The notes: generated by a model from the sequence alone, not told the origin. Positions 22,236 to 33,559 are shown, numbered from the stretch's first letter. The stretch: 64,000 bases of DNA from Schizochytrium sp. TIO01 (GCA_004764695.1 SMSO01000008.1:719001-783000); one strand, 5' to 3'. Translations and numbers: made by a program.

Positions 22236-22289
22236 ACAAAGTCTACAAAGTCTACAAAGTCTATAAAGTCTACAAAGTCTACAAAGTCT
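22236..22289. repeat. 9-bp tandem repeat (AAAGTCTAC)n
   Basis: About six copies of a 9-bp unit with one TAT variant, ending at TCTGGG. It lies roughly 500 bp upstream of the broken TIR gene. Nine is not a multiple of four, unlike most repeats here. Confidence 0.92.
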
Positions 22290-22783
22290 GGGCTTTCTCA
22301 GGGTCCTAATTTTTCATAAGCGCACTTCTTCCGTGCCACTTCGATAATTGCATAATAGGCAGTTTGTTGCGATTGGTAAAAGAGTTCATATGTGACAATT
22401 CCAGCGACGTGGTGTTTTCAGTTCACTCAGAAAGTTTATTCTTCCAGGCTTTAACTGTTATTGCGAAAGTAGTCTCTAATAGTGTCGCCAGATTGCTAGC
22501 GGTACGTAAAGACTTTTACCTAACATGTATCACTTTATTCAGTACGAGTCCAATTTCTCGGTGTTGAATGGACACCCTTGGTTTTTCGACAGGTGTCATC
22601 AGCCCACTCTCCTATGTTATCACACGTGTACATATGAAGTATAGCCATACACTAGGAATCTCAAAATCTAAAATGATTTTGCCGTGCACAAGTTTTTTAA
22701 GTTGCTTCATGGATGTCAGCAAATCCATAATCGACCCAGCAAACACTACGAAACACTGCGCACTGTGCCGCGTAGAGAGAACG

Positions 22784-24333
22784 ATGGTCAAGTTCTTACC
22801 CAAAGGCTCAGCACCTTTGTTTCTTGACGTAGATGCCACAGCTTACTATCCTATAGAAAATACGCTAGGCTCTAAGGGCCAAATGGTTTGGGGGGCGATT
22901 TTGATTTTTGGATGGACTGCTGGAATACTTTATGCTCTGATCATAGGCGTCGTAAATATTTATCCTCGTTTTAAGAACTGCATTTCTTTGAAATCTTATA
23001 TGATTCTAGTTGTTGTTATTATAATGGGAAATTTGGTATACATTTCAATAGCTCTTAGCAATCATTTTGGAGTTTGTAGAAGGTATGAAGATATGATTGC
23101 ACGTGAAGAATTCAAAACCAAAAAGAAAGATAGTAAAAATCCTCGACCTGAGGACGCCAAAAGGAATGGGATGCCCGAAAATCATGATACTGAATACGAA
23201 AAGGAGGTTGCGGAGGAAACCTGGCCACCAAGACCTATTGTAATTATGACGGAGCATGAACTTTACATTGAAAACTCCTTATGTGGATTGAATCAATTCA
23301 GATATGGTGCGTACTCACGAGTTCCATACCATACTCTCGAAGCACTTACGTTAGAGGATCGACTAGTAAGGATGCGACCTTTCATACGTTCCAAACGTGT
23401 CGTTCAACATAATTCCTGTGTCCCTCTTCATCTTCGTTCACTTTTGGGCTTTGTTTTAGGTATGTTTCTTCCAAGAATTCTATTCGCAAGATTGTTCTTA
23501 ATTATCACAACATGGCCTGCAATCATTATGGAGAGTATATCCATGTTCCTCGATAAATTTTGCCATAACAATGATTTTCTCGTTGTTCAAAGTGTAATAC
23601 CATGGGCAAACTTTACTTTTTGGAATGCAGTAAATCCAGATAGCGACAATCAGGTCTTTTATACTACTTCTCCGGTTGAAGAGATTGAGTCGCTGCGTGC
23701 TGCAATTGCAGATCGGATTAAACCATATCTCCCTGAGCAAGATACCAATATGGAAGAAGGGACCGGAATTTTGAGCGCTCCTGATATTTCTCCAGTCCTC
23801 ACTTGGACCCATACATTGCTTTTCTCACTCATGATTGGCGCACTGATTCATTGGGTGGCGGTAATCATGAGCGGGTTATTAGAATTGAAGAATCTTTGAA
23901 GGAGACACATGGTTTGAATTGCTGGATTGATAAGTCTCAGATGAAGGGAGGCGATTTTCGCAAGAAAATGATGGAAGGAATAGATCGGTCTGCGGTAGTG
24001 GTTGTGTTTGTGACAAAAGCATACATTTCCAAAGTGACCAAAGGGTCCTCAGCGGATAACTGCAAGGTTGAGTTTGACTATGCAGTTGCTACTAGAACTA
24101 ACAAGCGCATGATCTTTGTGGTTATGGAGCCAACTGCAAAGAAAGCTTCAGAGTGAGGTATGTTAGGTTTCGAGGTCTCTGGAAACAGGAAATACTATCT
24201 TGACTTTTCAGATGATAATAATTTTGATCGAGACGTAAGTAGTCTTGCTGACATGATCAACGATAAGGTCTTGAGTGGACAAATCACCGCACCTGATACT
24301 TTATCGACCCCTTCGGTTCATATCAGCAATTAG
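22784..24333 (+). pseudogene. Broken gene: two-pass membrane protein with possible PH-like domain and C-terminal TIR domain
   Basis: The first frame is open from 22568 to 23899. I prefer the ATG at 22784 (MVKFLPKGSAPLF). Two hydrophobic segments come first: MVWGAILIFGWTAGILYALI and SYMILVVVIIMGNLVYISIA. A Lys/Glu-rich linker and a segment reading PIVIMTEHELYIEN...VPYHTLEAL follow. Further on comes YTTSPVEEIESLRAAI, a pattern like bacterial-type PH/GRAM folds. The frame then slips. In frame +1 (open from 23785) a TIR domain follows: YIAFLTHDWR, LNCWIDKSQMKGGDF, VVVVFVTKAYI, and NCKVEFDYA, whose Glu aligns with the NADase Glu of TIR enzymes. A TGA at 24154-24156 interrupts it, and the same frame continues (MLGFEVSGNRKYYLDFSDD) to TAG at 24331. 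Frameshift plus nonsense suggests a pseudogene; introns, recoding or sequencing error are alternatives. Composition is much more AT-rich than the other genes. Confidence 0.7.
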
Positions 24334-24439
24334 CGATTCCGTTTTCATTGTGTATTGCATAAATCGATTTCGAATTTTACGTGCTTGACATTTTGTTTTA
24401 AAGAAAGCCTGAACCTTTTTCTCACTATCTTGTGTCGAA

Positions 24440-26840
24440 ATCTATTTCTGGGGTCCCCAATCAAAGAAACTAGAAGACAAGACACTGCTAGTTTTTTTTA
24501 AGTTCTATTGCAAGCCGTCAAGAAGGACTTACATGGGAACAGAGCCAGGCAACCAGGTGTGTGGGTTGTGAACTCAAGATCGACGAGAATTACAAGTATA
24601 CATACACATTCACTAGAACCAAGTATGGTAGAATCCGAATTGATGGTTGGAGAGACAAGCAAGCCTAATTTCTTCAATTGTGTCTAGTTGGTGATATCTA
24701 TTATTGAAGAACCTAGTAGGCAAGACATTGCTAGAGTTTTAGGTAATCCTTTGCAAGTCCTCATGGATTTAAAGCTTGCAATAGAACGGAAGTAGACAGT
24801 TTGACTTGCATGGTTGGAAAGTCAAGAACCAAAGGTGTTCTGACACACTCCCTGAGATAAGCGTGGTGTAATCTGAATTGTTGGTTGAGGAGAGGGGTTA
24901 ACCCGGCCCCGTCAATTCTGTCTCACACAGATAAAATATGTCTTAGTATCTTATTACTACTTAAATCAGTCTGCCTCAGAATTCAGTTCCCAAGAAAAGA
25001 AGTTCTATAATTCTTAGAAACCATAGATGGTCAGTCTTCTTAGAGCCTTCATCAAGCCTCTTGCCTCATCTTAATAGTCAATCTCTAGTTGACTAGTTGT
25101 ATTTTTTAGCACTAGTACATGCCAAATCTTTGAGCGGTTATATAATTAAAACATGAACATGCCTTGAAGTTGAACATCAGGTCGATCGCTACCTCTTTAA
25201 TTCAAAATAATCAAGCCTCTTAACTTTATCTTCAAAATTAGCCTATAGCTGACTATACCGATCTTCCAGCAATTATGATCGTGGCCATTTGTTGATTACA
25301 ACGCACAACATCATCAGAAAACAATGCAATGATAAACTTCTGTAAAAGTATATTTCTCTTCTATCATTCGTACTGGGCCACGGTTTCTTGTCAACGAGGG
25401 TTTACAAAATAATTTAGCGAAGGTCTGTACTGGACGTAACTGGATAATGCATTGCAGAGTAAATATCTACCTCATCATAAGTTTAAACAAGATTCTTAAA
25501 GAGAACGGAAAGATGTTTCCGATTTCATTCTCATAAGTTCCAGCAATAATTATTGTGCAGAGGAGAGGAATAAATTTATGAATTGTTTATTTGGGGGGGA
25601 GGGGGGGGGTTATAAGTTGGGTGTTCGCATAATGCCCGGAAACTCATTTGGATCAATAGTTGGTTAGGCATCTTTCATCCTCTTCCACTTTCGTGGTAGT
25701 TGTAAACTTACCAATGGAGAAAATGATTGGGATAACTGATATGGAAGGATAAATTATGAATGACTTAGATTGTCGAACTGCTGCAAGATGAATCTGGTTA
25801 ACCAGAGGCGGACAATCGAAATGAAGACAAGAATCTCGATGAAGGCTTTAGGAAGCTCGATTTTAAAGTTAGAGAGCTGATGTCCTGGAAATGAACTCCA
25901 AGGCATATTGATTCTTGTAGTAATTAGGAGGCTAAGATATTTTTGGACTGTGCTAGATAGACTTGATGAGGTTAGGTTAATTCAAACTTTTCAACCATCA
26001 ATTCAAGTTGCACCAATACCAGAAGATATGTAGTCACTTTTTGGTTCTTGGTTCTCAATCACATAAGCCTGGGTATTAGTTCTGCTTTTTTTTGCAACCC
26101 TATCTACGTCCATGAGGTCTTGACAAAGGGACCCCAAGAACTCTAACAATGTCTTGTCCCCTTGTTCTTTCGATTAGAGATCTCCGCACGAACTATGCTC
26201 GCTTTCTCTCTTTGGAAATTAGGAAAAATATGTCTTCTTGATAAGATCTCACGAAGCCACATCTTAGTGCCATCTCTGACTAAACGTCTTCTCCGATCTC
26301 ATTTCTGGCCTGAGGGAGCCCGAAGCCGAAATTGGCACGGTAGCTCTGATTTTTATTATTTTCGCGCAATTTGAAGATAGTGCTGATATCTCCAATTGAA
26401 GGAATTAGTGAACAAGACATTGCTAGAGTTCTTGGCGTCCCATAGTGAAACCCTCGTAGACACAGGGCTCCCAATAAAGCAAGAGTAGACAGCCAGATTC
26501 ATGTGGCTGCCGGAGTCAAGAATCAAAAGTGTGACTATGCATTACCTACATCCAAGTATGCTGTAACTTGAATCGATGATTGAAGAAGTTGAAGTTACCT
26601 AACCCCATCGATTAGCTCTAACACCTATCAAGAATGTCTTAGCCTGCTTAATTACTACATGAGTCCATCTGTCCTGGAATTCATTTCTCCAGGACAGCAG
26701 TTCGCTAACTCTTAAAAGCAGCCTTCTTAAAGGCTTTATCAAGACCCTTGCCTTCATCTTTACAGTCAACCTCAAGCTGACCGGAATCATCTCTCGGCAG
26801 ATAGAAAAGGTAAATGAATGTGTGCCGATCAATGTTACCT
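24440..26840. mobile_element. Decayed copia-like (Ty1-type) retroelement fragments, several copies in both orientations
   Basis: At least four diverged copies of one sequence lie here. Copy A (~24447-24656), B (~24700-25090) and C (~26370-26840) read on the minus strand; D (~25780-26190) reads on the plus strand. A weaker fifth trace is near 25190-25290. On the minus strand copy C encodes ILDSGSHMNL (26494-26523), resembling the D-S-G-x-x-H-M aspartic protease motif of copia gag-pol, followed by KNSSNVLFTNSFNWRY. Copies A, B and D keep versions of the SSNVL segment. Upstream in C and D lies a shared gag-like stretch (LSWRNEFQDRW in C). All copies carry stops and frameshifts, so none is functional. 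No LTR pair, integrase or reverse transcriptase was recognised. The element class is inferred from the protease-like motif. Confidence 0.55.
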
Positions 26841-27551
26841 TATGTCTTGGCTAGTCAATGCTATTGCCATGCATATGCATGGGAAGAGCTTAGGTGTGCA
26901 AATGTGTTCATTGCAAGTTCTTGATGATTGTTTAAAAAAAAAAGCAGATGGGGCCACTTTAAGATGCGCTCACATATTCTAGGGGAACAATACCTCAGCT
27001 TGAGAATCATTGAAAATGTTTTCATCAGGTGATGGTGAAATCAAGTCACTGTTTACGTACATTTGCAAGAATATCTAATGTGAACGTTGAGGTAGTAGGC
27101 GAAGGTAGTTATTGGATAGGTTTACATATGGGGGTACTTAATACTCATTTTCTGTAAAAGAAAGAAAGAAATAGATAGTATTATGGTATCATGGTCATTA
27201 TTTTAAAAGTATATAAAGCTCTTTGAGTGAAGCTATAAACAGAACATGGAGTATAACTTACTATGTTATGTTCAAGGTTCTGTGATAACAGGTTGGTTCA
27301 TTCTGGTTGCCGGTGAGATGCTACAGGTATTGCAATAGCCCCAGGTGAATTCACCGACTCAACAGATTTGCACACACAGATCATCATATGAATGGACTTT
27401 AAATTTTGTGTATAACAACACCCATATAACCATGATGTGTTTTCAAAGAGAATGTATGAAAGTGAGCAATTGAACGAATTAATAGAAAACATAGTTTTTG
27501 TATTGTTGCTGATATATATTGAATAACAAAATAACAAAAAGGAGCCTTTAT
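26841..27551. other. Spacer downstream of zinc-finger gene
   Basis: AT-rich sequence with no coding character, probably the 3' UTR of the minus-strand zinc-finger gene at its right end. I see no repeat or RNA gene. Confidence 0.5.
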
Positions 27552-28697
27552 TCATTCAAGCTGATGGACCATCTCGGTGGACATTGCTTGCTGATGATGA
27601 CTGTTCAAATTGCCGTCACCAAGGGATGGATCAATCCCTCTCGAGGCATCGTTTTCAAAGTCATCAGGGTGCGTATGTGAGGACTTATTGTGTACATGTT
27701 CTGTTTCAAGGTTGCTATCTGCATCTGTCACAAAGGCTGGAACAGATGATTTGTTATGTAGATCGCCTTCTCCGATAGATAGTGATACAGTAGTTTGTTG
27801 TGATGGTGCGGGCCGTTGCATGGATGATTCAAGATAAATATGATCTGTGCAGTATTGGTGGAAGCGTACAACCTTTTTCTGACATCTGCGTGGCGTACGC
27901 ATGTGGCACCTGCCACCCCCATGTGCGAGGCAGTACCCACCTGCTGCTGAGCGTGCATCGCAACCAGCTTCGCGGCAAAGGCTGTAGCCACCATGCCGCT
28001 GACAGAATCCAAATAAGTTGACTCGATTTTTACATCCAGCGTGTCCGCAGGTTCTGATCGGTGCACCATGAGCAATGCATTTCCCCTGGCCTTGGTCGCG
28101 TTTGCGGCAGCCATCCACCTGACAACGCCGGCCTCCGCCATGCGTCGTGCAGTAGCCACCAAGTTCTTTCCAGCCATGACAGCCTTCCACTGGGCATATC
28201 GTAGATGGCTTTCGTGCTCTTTTTGTACCTCTTGCCCCGCGCTGTTTCTTACGCCCTTCTAATGCCACTGCCGATACCTCTCCCAAAGGTTGCTGGTGTT
28301 CTTCTTGATCATGTTGTTGTTGTTGTTGCTGGTGGTGGTGGTGGTGGTGGTGGTGGTGCTCCTGGTGGTGGTGGTGGTGGTGGTTGAGGTCATCAATAGT
28401 CTGATGAATAGTTTGAACATTGTGAAGGATTTCATCATTTCTATCTTGGTCACCTTCAATATCCGCATCACTCACACCGTCTTCATCTTCTCCAACCACA
28501 CCTGTCGCAACGTTGGGGGTTTCCTGGTCTCCTTCCACAACTTCTTCTGCACTCCCAATCAAATTAATCATAGGCTGGCTGCTGTTTTCTTCTAAAGGGT
28601 TTTCTGAGTTTTTGTCTTCATCTAACTCCAGGCCTTCTCCACGTTCTTCACGGCGCCCAGACTCGCGGTCATCGTGGGGTATGAGAGCAGATTCCAT
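27552..28697 (-). CDS. Five-repeat C-x4-C...G-x-C-x2-H zinc-finger protein with His/Gln tracts
   Basis: A probable nuclear DNA- or protein-binding protein of 381 residues. The N-terminal ~100 residues are acidic (GDQETPNVATG, DEDGVSDADIEGD). Residues ~107-140 form long His and Gln runs encoded by CAC/CAA repeats. Residues ~168-290 hold five tandem finger-like units, for example CPVEGCHGWKELGGYCTTHG, CQVDGCRKRDQGQGKCIAHG, CGHAGCKNRVNLFGFCQRHG and CREAGCDARSAAGGYCLAHG, then a diverged fifth ending QYCTDH. This repeat is the type often annotated as the WRKY19-like zinc finger in plants and stramenopiles, but no WRKYGQK heptad is present, so a WRKY name would mislead. A basic stretch (GRKKQRGARGTKRARKP) just before the fingers looks like a nuclear localisation signal. 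The start ATG at 28697 is clear. Confidence 0.87.
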   Translation of the reverse strand: MESALIPHDDRESGRREERGEGLELDEDKNSENPLEENSSQPMINLIGSAEEVVEGDQETPNVATGVVGEDEDGVSDADIEGDQDRNDEILHNVQTIHQTIDDLNHHHHHHQEHHHHHHHHHQQQQQQHDQEEHQQPLGEVSAVALEGRKKQRGARGTKRARKPSTICPVEGCHGWKELGGYCTTHGGGRRCQVDGCRKRDQGQGKCIAHGAPIRTCGHAGCKNRVNLFGFCQRHGGYSLCREAGCDARSAAGGYCLAHGGGRCHMRTPRRCQKKVVRFHQYCTDHIYLESSMQRPAPSQQTTVSLSIGEGDLHNKSSVPAFVTDADSNLETEHVHNKSSHTHPDDFENDASRGIDPSLGDGNLNSHHQQAMSTEMVHQLE

Positions 28698-31089
28698 GAC
28701 CTAAAGCTTGGTTTCCTTGTAGCTTAAACGACACAAAGTTTCACTGAGCTGGGCGACAGCGTGGGATAAACTCACGCACAAGGGCCAATGAAGGCTTCCC
28801 GCTCTGGGCGGGAGCAGTGTGCCCTTGGCGCGAGAATTCTTGCGCAGTTTGGCTCAAACTTCACCGTTCATAACGACCGCAACGAAGGGTAAAACATTGG
28901 ACTCTGAAATAGCATATTATTATGCTTTTAGAGGTCTCATCGTCCTTCGATTCTCCTCCAGAGAACTCGCAAATTCACAACAAATTGTACGAAAGAGGAT
29001 CTTGGCCAGCTTTGACTCAGGTAAAGAAGGTTTTATTTTGGCCGTAATAAAGATACCAAGCTTGGGTGTTTCTTTTTGTAGAAGACTCATGTATGTACAC
29101 AGATGGGGTGTCTGGCTGTTTGTTTCGCCAAGTTATTTGCGGTTTCACTGCAACCGTAGTACAGACGTTAATGACCCTTCTCTGCGGAGTGAGCAACCCT
29201 TTTTCACATGAAACTATAGGACCCTATGATTACACGCAACCAAAGCTGCTGCGGTGAACGAATGAATGAATGAATGAATGGCTTGTTATCAAGTTCATAT
29301 GGGTGTCGAAGGCAGATAGATGTCCTCGCTGACAAACTGACAAAGGCTTGCTTCTTCTTTTATCCACCTTGGCCCCTACCTTTAGTCTGTACAGCAAGCA
29401 ATACACGGAATTACACGACCCCAAGGGCTGCGAGTTGTGACCCGCGCCACAGGTTTACCTGCTGCTTATTTATACTATCTTACTACTTACTTACTTACTT
29501 ACTTACTTACTTAGCGTTTTACCTGATTACTGCTACTAGGTATCTATCTCTCTAGAGCTGCGCGAAGGTTCTAAATGAAGCAGCACTGAAGATAGAAGAA
29601 GCTGTAGAGATACCTACCCACGCATTACTTCGAGTGTCATTGCCATCCGCAGTGGTGGTTAGGCAGTGAGTGATGATGATAGATAAGCGGTGGTTTCCTA
29701 GCTCAGGCAGGATTTCTTGAACAGGTTTCTACGATCGCTGCATGAATTTTATGTAACACACATCCTCCACGAAATGACATTCTACTCGACACCAAATCGA
29801 ATCGAGTCGCGCCAAATTGACGACGGGGTGCTGCTCGTGCTGCTCAATAAAATCACTAACGCTGCCACAAGGATTTGCTTGTCTTTGATCTTGACTTTGA
29901 CGCATTCGCACTCCCAATCGATCAATTATAAAAAGAGGCCAGCTTGCTCCAGAGCATATGAGATACGAGATAGATCAGTCGCCAACCACATTCTCTGTAG
30001 TCTTGAATTACAACTACTGTAAGACAAAAGTCAGCATCCGCTGCCGTGGTACTAAGTAACGATCACGAGGGCGTCGTTCAGCTGGCAATCCATTAATTAA
30101 CCAATTAATTAGTCATTGCTGCTGTTGAAGTTTCCTCTTCAAGCATCTTGAGTAGCTAGCTGTCTAAACAAACAAACCGATGTCATCATCATCGAGCACT
30201 GTCCTACTTCTCACATCATCGCAATCCATCACATTCATTCATTCATTCATTCATTCATTCATTCATTCATTCATTCATTCTCCACATCATCCACGGCCGT
30301 TCTCTGTTCTTCACACAAAGCGTTCTACTTTCGCTGCTGCCTACCACACTGTCGAGCCCTTAGCCTTTTGCCTAGACGGGTCCTATGCACAGTCTTAGCG
30401 GCAGTGCTAGTTCCCTATCTAGCGATCTGTCTAGCGGCCGCAGCGATGCCGGTGCTCCTAGCGATCAGTAGGAGACTGTTACTGTGGAGGCCAATCGTCC
30501 AATCCTTCATAGAAATCCTCCAAGAAGATTGATTTATTGATTTATAACTAACTAACCACCACGGTTACTGAAGCGATGCAATGCCAGAGCTGTAGAACTG
30601 TGGAAGACAGATCGATGCATAACCACCTATGTTTTGGAGGCGTAGGCGCCCCTAAACCTGAGTGAGTGAGTGAAGAAGATACCAAACCACCGCATTGATA
30701 GATATAATTGAGTTTTTGGATTCCATTTTACAAAAACACCAAAATTACTTACTTTCCACGAAAAAATTGTTGTAAAAGGCCAAAAGCAAAGGAAACGATG
30801 TCGAGAAAGGTGTTCTTAGATAAAGAAGAACTCATCATCATCAACAACAACAACAATAACAACGACAACAATAACAACGACGACAATAACAACGACGACA
30901 ACAACAAAAAGATCTTATTTTATTCAACCCAAAATTAAAATAACTTTTCAACTTCAAAAAGAGGAAAAGAAAGAAAGACAAAGGAGAAGAAAGATTAACT
31001 CTTCTTTTAAATCCATTAAAAAAAAAAGAAAATTAAAAAAATAATAACAAACAAACAAAAAAAGAAAATAAATAAACAAATAAATCAAT
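28698..31089. other. Gene-free region with tetranucleotide tracts
   Basis: It contains the zinc-finger gene promoter at its left edge and short tracts: (AATG)n at 29255-29280, (ACTT)n at 29480-29513 and (ATTC)n at 30234-30281. There is an AAC/GAC-rich stretch (30840-30907) and a strongly A-rich stretch (30940-31090). ORFs are short and low-complexity (poly-Asn at 30708-30938). No gene is supported. Confidence 0.5.
30234..30281. repeat. (ATTC)n microsatellite
   Basis: About eleven uninterrupted copies of ATTC. Opposite in orientation to the GAAT arrays at 29255-29280 and 31846-31913. Confidence 0.94.
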
Positions 31090-31780
31090 AGAAGGAAGCC
31101 GGGCGAGCCAGCGAGCGCATTACATCACATCTTCTCGACCCGCGGCGCTCCGGCGCTCGCCTGGCGTCGGGGCGGGGCCGTTCCCAGCAGCGCCTCTCGC
31201 CTCCTCGCGCGGCCTCTCGCCTCCTCGCTCTCCCTCCCTCCCCCTCCTGCCGCGCCGGAGCTCGCGAAACGGCCAAGCCCATTCTGGCTGGGGCGCCCCA
31301 ACCCCAAGTCCCCTAAGGCCCGCACCCCACGCATCCTCCGTGCGATTCCCTGCGCACCTAAGAGAAAAGCAGGGGAAAGGCCGCGGTCCCTCTTTCCAGT
31401 ACAGCCCCATTGAAAGTGTATGTAATAGGTGCCGCGGCCCGGAATCCAGTACCGTGGTACCGTGGTACCTGCGGCGGGGGCGGATCTCTATTAGCCGACG
31501 CGGCGTGTTCAGCGCTGGCAAATGCAAAAGCAGAGAAAGCAACGAAAGCGAAGAAAGCAACGGAAGGAAGCGAAGAAAGCAACGCGAAGCGAAGCGGCGG
31601 GCGAGCAGAGAGCGGCCCTTGGCTGGCAGGCAGGCAGGCAGGCTGCAGAGGGAGGGAGCGAGGGAGGGCTGCCAGGTGGCGGCTGGGCAGCTGTGCCCGG
31701 CCAGGCCGCCGCGGCAGCGCTGCAGCAAGCAAGCAAGGAAGCGGCGCTCCCGCGCGGTAGGGTCTTATATAGGGTAAACG
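31090..31780. other. GC-rich island
   Basis: An abrupt, strongly GC-rich block between A-rich DNA and a GAAT array. It contains GAAGC/GAAAGCGAA word repeats (31530-31610), GGCA units (31625-31645) and a small GTACCGTGGTACC palindromic duplication (31447-31470). ORFs open on both strands because of base composition and encode Arg/Ala-rich low-complexity strings. Without homology I do not call a gene. Confidence 0.4.
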
Positions 31781-31845
31781 GTAGGAGGTCGGTGGCGCTG
31801 CGGAGTCCACTATTTCTGATGTACTACGATCGTCATTGATGTAAT

Positions 31846-31913
31846 CAATGAATGAATGAATGATCGAATGAATGAATGAATGATCGAATGAATGAATGAT
31901 CGAATGATTGATT
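31846..31913. repeat. (GAAT)n with GATC interruptions
   Basis: An array of AATG units interrupted about every 20 bp by ATCG, giving a higher-order pattern of GAATGAATGAATGATC, then ending in ATTG units. Confidence 0.92.
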
Positions 31914-32015
31914 GACTTTGCAAAAGCTACGATCGTCGCTGGGAATGGCATCTTCTTCTGAGCCAAGGCCCTGGGCCTTGCGTGTTTCTTGGTTCACATG
32001 TTCATGGATTCGGGG

Positions 32016-32060
32016 TGAATGAATGAATGAATGAGTGAGTGAGTGAGTGAGTGAGTGAAT
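32016..32060. repeat. (AATG)n then (AGTG)n microsatellite
   Basis: Compound tetranucleotide array changing from GAAT to GAGT units and back to GAAT. Confidence 0.92.
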
Positions 32061-32596
32061 GAAGTTAGTTTATAGCACAATTTAGTGCCGATGATTTGGG
32101 CGTTGCCATTCAAGACACGACAGGCAAAGACAGCACAAGGCGGGCGAAGAAGCGAAGATACAAATGCATATCTTGAGATCTTGACGTTTATGGAGAGCTT
32201 CTTGAGGTTCCCAGAGGTTCACAGATCGGCGATGTGGATGCGGATGCGGATGTGGATGTATGTAATATATATACACATTCATTCATACATTCCATAAATC
32301 TGTTGGAGAGGTAAATGGACGACTTGAGGAAAACCTCGCCGACCACAAGCTAAGAAATCATTCATAAGTTCGTCGCGGATGCTTGCTCTACGAAAGAAGG
32401 TGGTGCTCCTGACGTCATCGAGTTCATTCACTACAGCGATTGGTCTGCGTTCATGGGAAAGGGCTCGCGGCGAGGGAATCGTCGCATGGCTGCAAAGGCA
32501 GAAGAGCGAGGGAGACTCGAGTGAGATTGCTCGTGAAGACTGCAATGTGCTTTTTGGCAGGCAATGGAGACGATTGCCACGATGGGTGCGGCATTG

Positions 32597-32599
<3 letters not shown>

Positions 32600-32643
<44 letters not shown>
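32600..32643. repeat. (CAG)n, about 14 copies
   Basis: A pure AGC/CAG trinucleotide tract. It lies in short ORFs that would give poly-Gln or poly-Ala, but neither has a recognisable flanking protein, so I treat it as a noncoding repeat. It is one of few triplet repeats outside the zinc-finger gene. Confidence 0.94.
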
Positions 32644-32644
<1 letters not shown>

Positions 32645-33003
32645 TATTTTCTTCAACTGTTCATTTATCCATTGACATTCATTTACAGCTATAAGTTTGT
32701 CAATTTAGTTATTGATTTAGTAGTTTAGATAGTTGGTTATTGATTTGTTTGTTCATCCACCCACCACCTTCGTGAATGATGGCGATTCTGCGATGGATGA
32801 CGAATGTGGTTTCTGCTTTCGTTTTCATCTCATCGGTGACTGTTACACTTTATAGGTGTACTTACTGTGCTATGATTGTCAGTCAGTCATTTGAGCGCAG
32901 CTTAAGCACTCGATCGATGTGCAGAAGAGCTCAAGAGCGCTGATCTTGCTGCGAAACTGCCTCTCCGAAGCCCTGCCTTCTTCGCATTCATTCATCCATT
33001 CGC

Positions 33004-33077
33004 TGATTGATAAATTGATTGATTGATTGATAGATAGATTGTGATTGATAAATTGATTGATTGATTGATCAATTGAT
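33004..33077. repeat. (ATTG)n imperfect microsatellite
   Basis: Several runs of TGAT/ATTG units separated by GATAAAT and TAGATAGATTG interruptions. Confidence 0.9.
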
Positions 33078-33559
33078 TCATACATCACTGATGTGCTGAT
33101 TGATTGCTTCATCAATTGATCGTCAGTCAATCTTCTTCCTTCATCCATCGTCTGATTCAATCTCAATCGTGTGCTCATCGATCGATGATTCTCCTTCGTT
33201 TCCTTTCCCTCCTCTTCTTCTTCTATCATCCACCATCTCTCTATTGCAAAATCGAAAGATCAGACTCAGTATCAGTAACATAACTTAGGGAGGATAAACT
33301 AAAACTTTCTAACTTTCTCGATCTTATTCTTCTTACTCACAAATTATCTGTTTCAATAATGATCTATTTCACTCCATAATAATTATCTATTTCACTTCAG
33401 AGTGATTATCTGTTTCACTTTAAATCGCACTAAGAAAGCGCTCTCCTTCACAGCCTAACCATCTGACTCCTACCCGATACGCTAGCCGACTCCTACCGCT
33501 CAACTGGAGCTTCTCAGGCACTGCAGCACCAGGAGTATCCGTTAGGACTCCTAGCGAGA

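Noticed and set aside
30708-30938. Poly-Asn/Asp ORF
   Set aside because: It derives from an AAC/GAC repeat tract and ends in A-rich DNA, with no flanking protein sequence.
31120-31966. Several 100-200-codon ORFs in the GC-rich island
   Set aside because: They open on both strands, are Arg/Ala/Ser-rich, show no conserved domain and run into microsatellites.
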